This document shows positions 1 through 6,464 of a stretch of DNA of 14,221 nucleotides, piece after piece. Source of the stretch: Thermoleophilaceae bacterium (GTDB lineage: Bacteria; Actinomycetota; Thermoleophilia; Solirubrobacterales; Thermoleophilaceae); contig JACCZP010000207.1 in the NCBI GenBank assembly GCA_013695885.1, positions 1-14,221 on the forward strand, read 5' to 3'. The notes beneath the pieces were generated by a model. That model did no database searches. It was given only the letters and a program-made list of their open reading frames with translations, and had not been told where the DNA came from. The position numbers and the translations under genes were made by a program. The stretch's first letter is position 1; each line of letters starts with the position of its first letter.

Positions 1-2
1 GC

Positions 3-380
3 GCTGCCCTGGCGGTCGTGGTGCTCGCGTTCGCGCTCGGCCGCGCCGGTGAGGTGTCGGACGCCCTGTGGCGCGCCCAGGACGCCGCGGCGCTCACCCG
101 CGACCTCGAGGGCGCCGTCGCGGCGGCCGGCGGTGGCGCACGCGTTCGCGCCTGCGGGCGACCCTTCGTTGGGCCGTATCGCGGCCCCCTGCTGGCGTGG
201 CATCTCGACGTGCCCAAGGCGTGGGTGGGCTTCTCCCCCCGAGCGCCCGGAGTCGTCTTCCGCTCGCGACTGGGCTCGGGGGCGCCGCTCGCCCCGCGCG
301 TGCCTTCCGGGGAGCGGTTCGCGGCGGTGGCAGGCCACGGCCGCTGGGAGGTGCTCGCCGCATGCTCGGGCGCGGGCTGA
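3..380 (+). CDS. C-terminal part of a membrane protein of unknown function (5' truncated by window edge)
   Basis: The reading frame is open from the first bases of the window to the TGA at 378-380, so the gene starts outside. The visible part opens with a hydrophobic stretch (AALAVVVLAFALG) that looks like the end of a transmembrane helix. About 105 soluble residues follow, with two cysteines (in RACGRP and LAACSG) and conserved-looking blocks LLAWHLDVP, PGVVFRSR and GRWEVLAACS. This shape, a hydrophobic region followed by a small extracytoplasmic C-terminal domain, resembles the tails of large multi-spanning glycosyltransferase-like or hypothetical membrane proteins of actinobacteria. I cannot name the family. 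A GTG at 18 could serve as a start, but it would cut into the hydrophobic segment, so I treat the gene as partial. It ends 51 nt before the next gene, and the intervening AT-rich site suggests that gene has its own promoter. Confidence 0.6.
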   Translation, partial: AALAVVVLAFALGRAGEVSDALWRAQDAAALTRDLEGAVAAAGGGARVRACGRPFVGPYRGPLLAWHLDVPKAWVGFSPRAPGVVFRSRLGSGAPLAPRVPSGERFAAVAGHGRWEVLAACSGAG

Positions 381-409
381 GACGTCCACTGCGACTCGCC
401 AGCCGCGAC

Positions 410-428
410 TCTTGTTAGGGTTACCTAA
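410..428. promoter_or_regulatory. Candidate DtxR/IdeR iron box
   Basis: Positions 415-428 read TTAGG-GTTA-CCTAA, an inverted repeat that is strikingly AT-rich for this DNA. Aligned to the actinobacterial DtxR/IdeR 19-mer consensus (TTAGGTTAGGCTAACCTAA), 410-428 matches 14 of 19 positions by eye. The right-hand 15 positions match well and the outer left half is poor. It lies directly before the sugar dehydrogenase-FbpABC genes, where iron-loaded DtxR/IdeR would be expected to repress ferric uptake. Upstream, the heptamer GCGACTC occurs twice, at 391-397 and 405-411 (14-nt period). No clear -35/-10 pair is visible. The AT patch itself may contain the -10, in which case regulator binding would block the polymerase. 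Confidence 0.6.
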
Positions 429-431
429 TTC

Positions 432-1604
432 GTGGCCGCCAGCGCGACCAATCAGCGCCCTCGGCGGCGGGCGAAAGGACTTGCCGTGGGCCTCGGCGCC
501 CTCGGGGCGGTGGGTGCCGTGGCCGCGGGGAAGCTCGTCTTCGACTGGCGGGGAGCGGAGGGCTCGGGCCGCGCCCCCGCTCCCTTCGCCCTCGCACCGG
601 TGGCCTCGGGGCTCGAGGCGCCGACCGGAGTCGTGGCGCGCCCCGGAGACCCCGACCGCCTCTACGTCCTCGAGCAGGCGGGGCGGGTTCGGATCGTGGC
701 CGGCGGGCGTGCGCTCGCCGAGCCCTTCCTCGACCTGACCGACCGCGTGAAGACCGGCGGCGAGATGGGTTTCCTCGGCCTGGCCTTCCATCCCGACCAC
801 GCCCGCAACGGCCGCCTGTTCGTCCACTACACCGATCGGGGGCGGGACACGCGGGTGGTCGAGTACCGGGTGCGCGGAGATCGGGTGGACCCGGACGGCG
901 GACGCGTCGTCCTGCGCCAGCGCCAGCCCTACGAGAACCACAAGGGCGGACAACTCGCGTTCGGGCCGGACGGGCGCCTCTACCTCGGGCTGGGCGACGG
1001 CGGCTCGGCCTTCGACCCCGAGGGGCGCGGGCAGCGCCTGGACACCCTGCTCGGCAAGCTGCTCCGCCGCGACGTGGACCGCTCCGGGTCGCGGTGGGAG
1101 ATCGCGGCCTTCGGCCTGCGCAACCCGTGGCGGTTCTCCTTCGACCGCGCCGGCGGCGACATCTGGCTGGCCGACGTGGGCCAGGACGCCTACGAGGAGA
1201 TCGACCTGATCGCTGCGGGCGAGAGGCGCCTCCTGAACTTCGGATGGGGCGTCTACGAGGGGCCGGTCCGCCAGCCGCGCCGCCGGCGGCTCGAGCGCCG
1301 GCGCGGGCATCTCACGTGGCCGGTGTTCTCCTACGGCCGCCGCGAGGGCTGCTCGGTCACCGGCGGCTACGTCTACCGCGGGCGGCGGGTGCCGGCCATG
1401 CGCGGGCGCTACCTGCTCGGCGACCTGTGCTCGGGCAATCTGTGGTCGCTGCGCGCCCGCGGCGGGGGCGGCCCGCGCGTGCGTAGGGAGCCGGTGCGAC
1501 TTCCCCTCGTCACCTCCTTCGGCGAGGACGCCCGCGGAGAGCTGTACGCGGTCAGCTTCGACGGGGGCCTGCACGCCGTGGTCCCCACCGGTGAGGGCCG
1601 ATGA
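432..1604 (+). CDS. PQQ-dependent sugar dehydrogenase (glucose/sorbosone dehydrogenase family), membrane-anchored or secreted
   Basis: This 390-residue protein has the six-bladed propeller of the GSDH family (soluble glucose/aldose sugar dehydrogenases), which oxidise sugars with the cofactor PQQ outside the cytoplasm. Residues 9-35 form a basic stretch (RPRRRAK) followed by a hydrophobic helix, so it is probably an uncleaved anchor or signal peptide. Family blocks appear in order: LEAPTGVVARPGDPDRLYVLE (61-81, blade 1), FLGLAFHPD (114-122), NHKGGQLAFGPDGRLYLGLGD (169-189) and FGLRNPWRFSFD (227-238). DVGQDAYEEID (248-258) and VTGGYVYRG (309-317) follow. His170 and Arg230 occupy the positions of the catalytic His and PQQ-contacting Arg of soluble glucose dehydrogenase. 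The start is uncertain. GTG 432 keeps the basic n-region but lies only 3 nt after the iron box, whereas GTG 486 has a good AAAGGA site. The stop overlaps the fbpA start by 4 nt (ATGA), so the two are translationally coupled. The substrate is unknown. Confidence 0.88.
   Translation: MAASATNQRPRRRAKGLAVGLGALGAVGAVAAGKLVFDWRGAEGSGRAPAPFALAPVASGLEAPTGVVARPGDPDRLYVLEQAGRVRIVAGGRALAEPFLDLTDRVKTGGEMGFLGLAFHPDHARNGRLFVHYTDRGRDTRVVEYRVRGDRVDPDGGRVVLRQRQPYENHKGGQLAFGPDGRLYLGLGDGGSAFDPEGRGQRLDTLLGKLLRRDVDRSGSRWEIAAFGLRNPWRFSFDRAGGDIWLADVGQDAYEEIDLIAAGERRLLNFGWGVYEGPVRQPRRRRLERRRGHLTWPVFSYGRREGCSVTGGYVYRGRRVPAMRGRYLLGDLCSGNLWSLRARGGGGPRVRREPVRLPLVTSFGEDARGELYAVSFDGGLHAVVPTGEGR
474..479 (+). promoter_or_regulatory. 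Shine-Dalgarno-like AAAGGA for an alternative GTG start at 486
   Basis: AAAGGA lies 6 nt before an in-frame GTG at 486 inside the annotated dehydrogenase gene. Starting there would remove 18 residues, including the basic RPRRRAK segment. It would also place the iron box about 60-75 nt upstream, a normal promoter position. Starting at 432 would instead imply a leaderless or nearly leaderless mRNA. Sequence alone does not decide between them. Confidence 0.4.
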
Positions 1605-2638
1605 GCCGCTCGCCACGCCTGGCGATGCTCTTCGCCCTCGCGGCGATCGGCGCGCTCGCCGCCCTCGGCTGCGGTGGCGAGCCGGCTCCGGGGCCCGAGG
1701 ACCCACGAGCGCCGCTCGTGGTCTACTCCGGGCGCGCCGAGAACCTCGTGGGCGAGCTCTTCGAGCGCTTCGAGCGCACGAGCGGGATCCCGGTGGAGGT
1801 CCGCTACGGGGACTCCGCCGAGCTGGCGGCCACGCTCGGCGAGGAGGGCGGCCGCGGCCGCGCCGACTTGTTCTTCGCGCAGGATGCCGGCTCGCTCGGG
1901 GCGGTGGCGAACCAGGGCCTCATGCGAGAGCTCCCCGAGCCGGTGGTGGCGCCCATCCCGGAGCGCTTCCGCGACCCCGAGCGCCGGTGGGTGGGCACCT
2001 CCGGACGCGCCCGGGTGGTGGCCTACGACACGCGCCGCCTGAAGGCCGGGGATCTTCCCCAGAGCATCTTCGACTTCGCGCGGCCCGAGTGGCGCGGGCG
2101 GATCGGCTTCGCGCCCACGAACGCGTCGTTCCAGGCGTTCGTCAGCGCGATGCGCCTCGAGGTGGGCGACGAGCGCACGCGCGGGTGGCTCGCGGCCATC
2201 GACGCGAACCAGCCCACGCTGCTCGAGAACAACATCCAGACCCTCGAGGCCATCGCGCGCGGTGAGGTGGAGGTGGGCCTCGTGAACCACTACTACCTGT
2301 ACGAGCTGCGCGCCGAACGGCCGAACCTGCCGGTGGAGAATCACTTCCTGCGCCCCGGGGACCCGGGCTCGTTGGTGAACGTGGCCGGAGTGGGAGAGCT
2401 CCGATCGGGCGCGCGTCCGGTCGCGGCGCGGCGCTTCGTGGAGTTCCTGGTGGGAGTCGAGGGCCAGCGCTACTTCGCGACCGACACCGAGGAGTATCCC
2501 CTCGTGCGCGGAGTGCGTCCCGACGAGGACCTGCGGCCCCTCGAGGAGATCCAGGGCCCCGACGTCTCCCTCGGGGCGCTTGGGGAGAAGCTCCCGTCCA
2601 CCGCGCAGATGATCTCGGAGGCTGGGCTGGGGTCGTGA
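1601..2638 (+). CDS. fbpA: Ferric-iron-binding lipoprotein of an ABC importer (FbpA/FutA type)
   Basis: This 345-residue extracellular solute-binding protein belongs to the class that delivers Fe3+ to an FbpBC-type importer. A short basic N-terminus and hydrophobic helix end in the lipobox LAALGC with Cys24, so the mature protein should be lipid-anchored to the outer face of the membrane. The mature fold begins with LVVYSGR (39-45), the typical opening of the iron(III)-binding family. The NHYYLYEL motif (229-236) carries the tandem tyrosines Tyr231-Tyr232 that coordinate iron in FbpA homologues, with Tyr234 close by and EEYPLV at 297-302 near the C-terminus. The ATG overlaps the dehydrogenase stop, and the TGA overlaps the permease GTG, each by 4 nt. 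Ferric iron is the best substrate assignment given the Tyr pair and the upstream iron box. Another metal or organic ligand remains possible but less likely. Confidence 0.9.
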   Translation: MSRSPRLAMLFALAAIGALAALGCGGEPAPGPEDPRAPLVVYSGRAENLVGELFERFERTSGIPVEVRYGDSAELAATLGEEGGRGRADLFFAQDAGSLGAVANQGLMRELPEPVVAPIPERFRDPERRWVGTSGRARVVAYDTRRLKAGDLPQSIFDFARPEWRGRIGFAPTNASFQAFVSAMRLEVGDERTRGWLAAIDANQPTLLENNIQTLEAIARGEVEVGLVNHYYLYELRAERPNLPVENHFLRPGDPGSLVNVAGVGELRSGARPVAARRFVEFLVGVEGQRYFATDTEEYPLVRGVRPDEDLRPLEEIQGPDVSLGALGEKLPSTAQMISEAGLGS

Positions 2639-4254
2639 GCGCCGGCGGGCGGCTGCCCCTGTCCCTGGCCGTACCGGCCATCGCGACGGCCGCGCTCGTG
2701 ACCCTTCCGTTGGCCTACCTCGTCGTGCGTGCCCTCGGGGGCGGCCCGGAGGCGTGGGCGGTGCTCGCCCGCCCCGGCACCGCGGCGGTGCTCGGGCGCA
2801 CGATCCTGCTCGTGGCCTCGGTGGCCCTTGTGGCTACCGCGGTGGGCGTGGCCATGGCCTTCCTGGTCACGCGCACCGACCTGCCCGGACGGCGGTGGTG
2901 GACCGTGGCCGCCGCCCTCCCGCTGGTGGTGCCGAGCTACGTGGCCGCGCTGGCGCTGATCGCCGCGTTCGGCCCCGGCTCCCCGCTTGCCGGGGCGGTC
3001 GACTCGCTCCCCGGGGTGGAGGGCGCTCCGGATGTCTTCGGCTACCCGGGCGCCCTGCTCGCACTCACCGCATCGACCTATCCGTATGTCTTCCTGCTCA
3101 CGGCCGCGGCGCTGCGGCGCGTCGACCCCGCGGTGGAGGAGGCCGCCCGGTCGCTCGGGCGCTCCGCCTTCGACACCTTCCGATCCGTGACCCTGCCTCT
3201 CGTGCGTCCGTCGGTGCTGGCCGGCGCTTTGCTCGCCGCTCTGTACACGCTGTCGGACTTCGGCGTGGTCTCGCTCATGCGGCACGACGTGCTGACCCGC
3301 GTGATCTTCACGCAGTACCGCACCCTGTTCGACCGTACCCCCGCGGCCGTGCTCGGGCTCGTCCTCGTGGCGCTCACCGTGCTGATCCTCGTGCTCGAGG
3401 CGCGGGCGCGCGGAGGCGCGCGGCCGGCGGGTCCGCCGAGCGGGCGCCCGGCGACGATCCATGCCCTCGGTCGGTGGCGCCTGCCGGCGCTCGCCTTCTG
3501 TGCCGTGGTGGTGGGCCTCGGCCTCGTGGCCCCGGTGGTCGTCCTGGTCGGGTGGGCGGCCTTCGGCGGCGCGCGGGTGGACGGCGCCGCGCTGCTCGAG
3601 CCCGCCGTCACCTCGCTCGGGCTCGGGCTTGGAGCGGCGGTGCTCGCGGTGCTCGCGGCGCTCCCGCTCGCCCTGCTCGCGGTTCGCTCCCCACGGGGGC
3701 TGACCCGGGCGCTCGAGCGCGTGGCCTATACGGGCAACGCCCTGCCGGGGGTGGTGGTGGCGCTCGGGCTCGTGTTCTTCGCGGTGCGCTACGCGGTGCC
3801 GCTCTACCAGACCGTTCCGCTGCTCGTGTTCGCCTACCTCGTGCGCTTCCTGCCGCAGGCCCTCGGCGGAGCGCACTCCGCACTGCTGTCGGTCGGATCC
3901 CGGCTCGAGGAGGCCGCGCGCGGCCTCGGGCGCGGGCCCGCCGGAGCGTTCGCTGCGGTCAGCCTGCCCCTGCTGCTGCCCGGTCTGGCGGCCAGCGCTG
4001 CGCTCGTGTTCCTGAGCACCGTGAAGGAGCTCCCCGCCACCCTGCTTCTTCGCCCCACCGGTCTCGACACCCTGGCCACCGAGGTGTGGACCGAGACCTC
4101 GACCGCGGCCTACGCGGAGGCCGCGATCCCGGCGCTCGCCCTGATCGTGCTCTGCGCTCCGGTCATCCTCGCCCTGCTCGGGGCCCCGGAGAGACGGCTC
4201 GAGCCCGGCCGGCCGGGCGCCGCACCGGCGCGGCGACTGGTCGAGCAGGCGTAG
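2635..4254 (+). CDS. fbpB: Ferric iron ABC transporter permease, fused double-domain (FbpB type)
   Basis: At 539 residues with about a dozen predicted membrane helices, this is a tandem duplication of the ABC permease domain, as is usual for FbpB/SfuB. Each half carries the cytoplasmic EAA loop that docks on the ATPase: EEAARSLGRSAFDTFRSVTLP (168-188) and EEAARGLGRGPAGAFAAVSLP (425-445). A charged linker rich in Arg, Gly and Pro (about 256-282) separates the halves. The GTG start overlaps the fbpA stop in a GTGA, indicating coupling. It forms the membrane channel for iron released from FbpA and is powered by the following ATPase. The last 25 residues are polar and poorly conserved in style. 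Confidence 0.92.
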   Translation: MSAGGRLPLSLAVPAIATAALVTLPLAYLVVRALGGGPEAWAVLARPGTAAVLGRTILLVASVALVATAVGVAMAFLVTRTDLPGRRWWTVAAALPLVVPSYVAALALIAAFGPGSPLAGAVDSLPGVEGAPDVFGYPGALLALTASTYPYVFLLTAAALRRVDPAVEEAARSLGRSAFDTFRSVTLPLVRPSVLAGALLAALYTLSDFGVVSLMRHDVLTRVIFTQYRTLFDRTPAAVLGLVLVALTVLILVLEARARGGARPAGPPSGRPATIHALGRWRLPALAFCAVVVGLGLVAPVVVLVGWAAFGGARVDGAALLEPAVTSLGLGLGAAVLAVLAALPLALLAVRSPRGLTRALERVAYTGNALPGVVVALGLVFFAVRYAVPLYQTVPLLVFAYLVRFLPQALGGAHSALLSVGSRLEEAARGLGRGPAGAFAAVSLPLLLPGLAASAALVFLSTVKELPATLLLRPTGLDTLATEVWTETSTAAYAEAAIPALALIVLCAPVILALLGAPERRLEPGRPGAAPARRLVEQA

Positions 4255-4266
4255 TCTCAGCAGCCG

Positions 4267-5283
4267 ATGAGCCTGACCCTCGAAGCGGTCTCGAGGTCGT
4301 TCGGCGGCCACCGCGCGGTGGACGGCGTCTCGCTCGAGGTGAGGCCCGGAGAGCTGTTCGGCGTGCTCGGGCCCTCCGGATGCGGGAAGACCACCCTGCT
4401 GCGGCTCATCGCCGGGTTCGAGCGTCCGGACGGTGGCTCGGTGGTGGTGGCCGGGGAGGAGGTGGCCGGGCCGGGGCGGTTCGTGGCCCCGGAGCGCCGG
4501 CGGATAGGGATGGTATTCCAGGACTACGCGCTGTTCCCCCACCTGACCGTCGAGCGCAACGTCGCCTTCGGCCTCGGCCGCCGCGCCGACTGCGCCCCCG
4601 CCCGCCGGGCGCTCGAGCTCGTCGCCCTCCAGCACAAGGCCGGGTGCCATCCCCACGAGCTCTCCGGGGGCGAGCGCCAGCGGGTGGCCCTGGCCCGGGC
4701 GCTGGCGCCCGAGCCCGAGGTCGTGCTCCTCGACGAGCCCTTCTCGAGCCTCGACGCCAGCCTCCGGGCCGAGGTGCGCCGCGAGGTGGAGCTGATCCTT
4801 CGCGACGCGGGCGCCACGGCCATCCTCGTGACCCACGACCAGGAGGAGGCGCTGTCGGTGGCCGACCGTCTCGGCGTCATGCGCGAGGGTCGCCTGGTGC
4901 AGGTCGGGGCACCGGAGGAGGTGTACGCGCGCCCCGCCGACCGATGGGCGGCCGGCTTCCTCGGTGAGGTGAACGTGCTCTCGGGCATCGCGCGGCGCGG
5001 CGGCGTGGACACCGATCTCGGCCGGTTCGACCTGCTCGACCCCGCGACGCTCGGAGGAGTGCGGCTGGCCGTCCGCCCCGAGCAGTTCGAGCTGCGCGCC
5101 GACCGCGCACCCAACGCCCGGGTCCTCGAGCGCGAGTTCCGTGGCCACGACGTGCTCTACCGGCTGCGCCACGAGGGGGGACGCACGGTGCTCGTCCAGC
5201 TACCGTCGCTCGAGTTGCACGAGGTCGGGGCGCCGGTACACGTGCGGCCTGCACTGTCTGCCCGCGTCGCTCTGGTTGACTAG
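4267..5283 (+). CDS. fbpC: Ferric iron ABC transporter ATPase with TOBE domain (FbpC type)
   Basis: This 338-residue ABC ATPase has a complete motif set: Walker A GPSGCGKTT (35-43), Q-loop Gln85, signature LSGGERQ (132-138), Walker B VVLLDEP (152-158) and switch His190. Beyond about residue 235 lies a C-terminal TOBE-like domain (VRLAVRPEQFELR, 265-277) typical of the FbpC/PotA/MalK branch, where it often has regulatory contacts. It starts 12 nt after fbpB without a strong ribosome binding site and completes the dehydrogenase-SBP-permease-ATPase set. Iron is inferred from its partners, because the ATPase sequence alone cannot separate iron from sulfate, spermidine or thiamine importers. A short hairpin follows the stop codon, but there is no obvious terminator, so readthrough into doxX is possible. 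Confidence 0.92.
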   Translation: MSLTLEAVSRSFGGHRAVDGVSLEVRPGELFGVLGPSGCGKTTLLRLIAGFERPDGGSVVVAGEEVAGPGRFVAPERRRIGMVFQDYALFPHLTVERNVAFGLGRRADCAPARRALELVALQHKAGCHPHELSGGERQRVALARALAPEPEVVLLDEPFSSLDASLRAEVRREVELILRDAGATAILVTHDQEEALSVADRLGVMREGRLVQVGAPEEVYARPADRWAAGFLGEVNVLSGIARRGGVDTDLGRFDLLDPATLGGVRLAVRPEQFELRADRAPNARVLEREFRGHDVLYRLRHEGGRTVLVQLPSLELHEVGAPVHVRPALSARVALVD

Positions 5284-5284
5284 G

Positions 5285-5317
5285 CGCCTGCAGCTCCACC
5301 CAGGCGACCTAGGAGGT
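5285..5317 (+). promoter_or_regulatory. Small hairpin followed by a strong Shine-Dalgarno for the DoxX gene
   Basis: In the 42-nt spacer after fbpC, CGCCTG (5285-5290) can pair with CAGGCG (5301-5306) around a 10-nt loop. It is followed by the near-perfect AGGAGGT at 5311-5317, 8 nt before ATG 5326. The Shine-Dalgarno also sits in the short inverted repeat GACCT-AGG-AGGTC (5306-5318). There is no T-tract, so this is unlikely to be an intrinsic terminator. It fixes the DoxX start. Confidence 0.5.
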
Positions 5318-5325
5318 CACCGAAC

Positions 5326-5787
5326 ATGCCCGCCCTGACCATGCCCGCCTTCGGTGCATTCTCGTCCGTCGCACCGCTCGTGCTGCGGGTGATCACGGGA
5401 GTCATCATGGCCGCGCACGGCTACGGCAAGCTCGTGAGCGGTCCCTCCGGCTTCGCCGAGACGCTCTCCGGACTGGGCGTTCCCGCCGCGGGCTTCATGG
5501 CGTGGGCGGTCGTACTCGTCGAGCTGGTGGGCGGGATCGCGCTGGTGCTCGGCGTGGTCACACGCCTGGCCGGGCTCCTGATCACGGTCGACCTCATCGT
5601 CGCGATCCTGCTGGTCAAGCTCGACAAGGGCCTCATCGCCTCGATGGACTCGCCCGGAGCGGGGTACGAGCTGGATCTGGCGCTGATCGCCGGAGCCCTG
5701 GCGCTCGTGCTCATGGGTCCGGGTCCGGTCTCGCTCGACCGGCTGCTCGGGATCGAGAAGGCCGTATCGGCCCCGGCGGTGACCTAG
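5326..5787 (+). CDS. DoxX-family membrane protein
   Basis: This 153-residue protein has four hydrophobic helices (about 12-32, 55-77, 80-98 and 115-131), the DoxX/SURF4-like four-helix layout. The diagnostic N-terminal block LRVITGVIMAAHGYGKL (20-36) has the Arg...His-Gly...Lys pattern typical of the family. Members are small quinone-linked or redox-associated membrane proteins. Some act with oxidoreductases (thiosulfate:quinone oxidoreductase, mycobacterial redox-stress complexes), but most have no established function, and no specific reaction can be assigned here. The start is well supported by AGGAGGT 8 nt upstream. The gene lies 42 nt after fbpC and may be read from the iron operon or from its own promoter. 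A strongly structured 99-nt spacer separates it from the SRPBCC gene. Confidence 0.85.
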   Translation: MPALTMPAFGAFSSVAPLVLRVITGVIMAAHGYGKLVSGPSGFAETLSGLGVPAAGFMAWAVVLVELVGGIALVLGVVTRLAGLLITVDLIVAILLVKLDKGLIASMDSPGAGYELDLALIAGALALVLMGPGPVSLDRLLGIEKAVSAPAVT

Positions 5788-5817
5788 CGGCGGTCGGCAC
5801 GGCGCTCGCGCCCGTAC

Positions 5818-5860
5818 CCGTCTGGACAGCGGATGAGCCCTATGGGCTCTCCGCAGACGG
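5818..5860 (+). promoter_or_regulatory. Long imperfect hairpin / DNA palindrome upstream of the SRPBCC gene
   Basis: CCGTCT (5818-5823) pairs with AGACGG (5855-5860), GCGGA (5829-5833) with TCCGC (5850-5854), and GAGCCC (5835-5840) with GGGCTC (5844-5849), closing a TAT loop. Together these make 17 base pairs interrupted only by a 5-nt and a 1-nt bulge on the left arm. A competing pairing is CGTCTGG (5819-5825) with CCAGACG (5867-5873), whose right arm runs into the ribosome binding site at 5873-5878. No T-tract follows, so a classical intrinsic terminator is unlikely. Options are an mRNA stability or attenuation element, a 5'-UTR switch, or a protein-binding palindrome. Confidence 0.6.
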
Positions 5861-5872
5861 CCAAGACCAGAC

Positions 5873-5878
5873 GAGGAG
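5873..5878 (+). promoter_or_regulatory. Shine-Dalgarno GAGGAG fixing the SRPBCC start at 5887
   Basis: GAGGAG lies 8 nt before ATG 5887. The longer in-frame possibility at ATG 5833 lies inside the hairpin stem, has no ribosome binding site and would add an unconserved-looking leader. The 5887 start is therefore preferred. Confidence 0.75.
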
Positions 5879-5886
5879 ACCGACAT

Positions 5887-6396
5887 ATGGGCGCAGTGAG
5901 CAAGTACATCCGAGTGAACGTCCCGCCGGACCGGGCGTACGAGCTATGGCGGGACCCGACGGCCTTCCCCGACTTCATGCCCGACGTCGAGACGGTCGAG
6001 GATCGGGGCGAGAGCTGGCACTGGAAGGTGTCGGGGCCGCTCGGCAAGAGCGTCGAGTGGGACTCCGAGCTGGCGGAGGACAGGCCGGGCGAGCGTCTGG
6101 CCTGGAAGTCGGTCGGCGGGGAGGTGGAGAACTCGGGCGCGGTGCGCTTCGACTCCCGCGACGACGGGGACGCCACCGACCTCGAGTACGCGCTCGAGTA
6201 CAGCCCGCCCGGAGGCAAGGCCGGAGAGATCGTCGCGAAGATGTTCGACGACCCCGAGGACAAGGTCCAGCGTGCGCTGGAAGCGTTCAAGGAGCTGGCC
6301 GAGCGCGACGCCCGCCCACGTGCGGACTCGCGCACCGAGGTGGACGCCGACGAGGCCGCGCCGGCCACCGCCGGCGGCCCGCCGAGCCCGTCTTGA
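5887..6396 (+). CDS. SRPBCC-superfamily protein (polyketide cyclase/COQ10-like, START-type fold)
   Basis: This 169-residue protein matches the small SRPBCC cyclase/dehydrase layout. SKYIRVNVPPDRAYELWRDP (5-24) is the opening strand plus helix, followed by FPDFMPDVETVED (28-40), the usual run after the first helix. Next come strands around WHWKVSGPLGKSVEWDSELAED (44-65), AWKS (72-75) and VRFDSRDDGDATDLEYALEY (86-105). The long C-terminal helix AKMFDDPEDKVQRALEAFKEL (117-137) packs over the ligand cavity. The fold binds hydrophobic ligands such as lipids, quinones or polyketides, and none can be named here. Residues after about 140 form a low-complexity acidic/Pro/Ala tail. It lies 99 nt after the DoxX gene, and the pair could act together at the membrane. 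The stop codon lies in a short 5-bp hairpin (6387-6400), and a much larger one follows. Confidence 0.85.
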   Translation: MGAVSKYIRVNVPPDRAYELWRDPTAFPDFMPDVETVEDRGESWHWKVSGPLGKSVEWDSELAEDRPGERLAWKSVGGEVENSGAVRFDSRDDGDATDLEYALEYSPPGGKAGEIVAKMFDDPEDKVQRALEAFKELAERDARPRADSRTEVDADEAAPATAGGPPSPS

Positions 6397-6422
6397 CGGG
6401 GGCTGGTTGCGGCTCAGGCGCA

Positions 6423-6464
6423 GGCGTCCCCTCGAAGGCCGTCTAGGCCGAACGAGGGGGCGCC
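6423..6464. terminator. Large hairpin at the convergent junction, probable bidirectional terminator
   Basis: Positions 6423-6434 (GGCGTCCCCTCG) pair with 6453-6464 (CGAGGGGGCGCC), giving 12 bp with one G-T wobble. An inner GGCC/GGCC stem (6437-6440 with 6446-6449) follows and closes a 5-nt loop. The patatin stop codon (6443-6445, minus strand) sits in the loop. Neither side has a T-run, so this is not a textbook intrinsic terminator, but stem-only terminators are common in GC-rich actinobacteria. It lies exactly where two transcripts meet. Confidence 0.65.

Noticed and set aside
2754..4967. A 737-codon plus-strand frame overlapping fbpB and fbpC
   Set aside because: Composition is almost only Arg, Ala, Gly and Pro, with no domain. 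It is a +1/+2 frame shadow of the transporter genes.
2470..5172. A 900-codon open frame on the minus strand opposite fbpB/fbpC
   Set aside because: It is rich in Arg, Gly, Pro, His and Glu and has no recognisable domain. It lies exactly antisense to genes with full conserved motifs. This is the usual antisense shadow in high-GC DNA.
5306..5318. Palindrome GACCT-AGG-AGGTC as a regulator operator
   Set aside because: It is short and coincides with a near-perfect Shine-Dalgarno, which explains the sequence by itself.
5833..5886. Earlier start for the SRPBCC protein at ATG 5833
   Set aside because: This ATG is buried in the hairpin stem and lacks a ribosome binding site. ATG 5887 has GAGGAG at good spacing and gives the normal family N-terminus.
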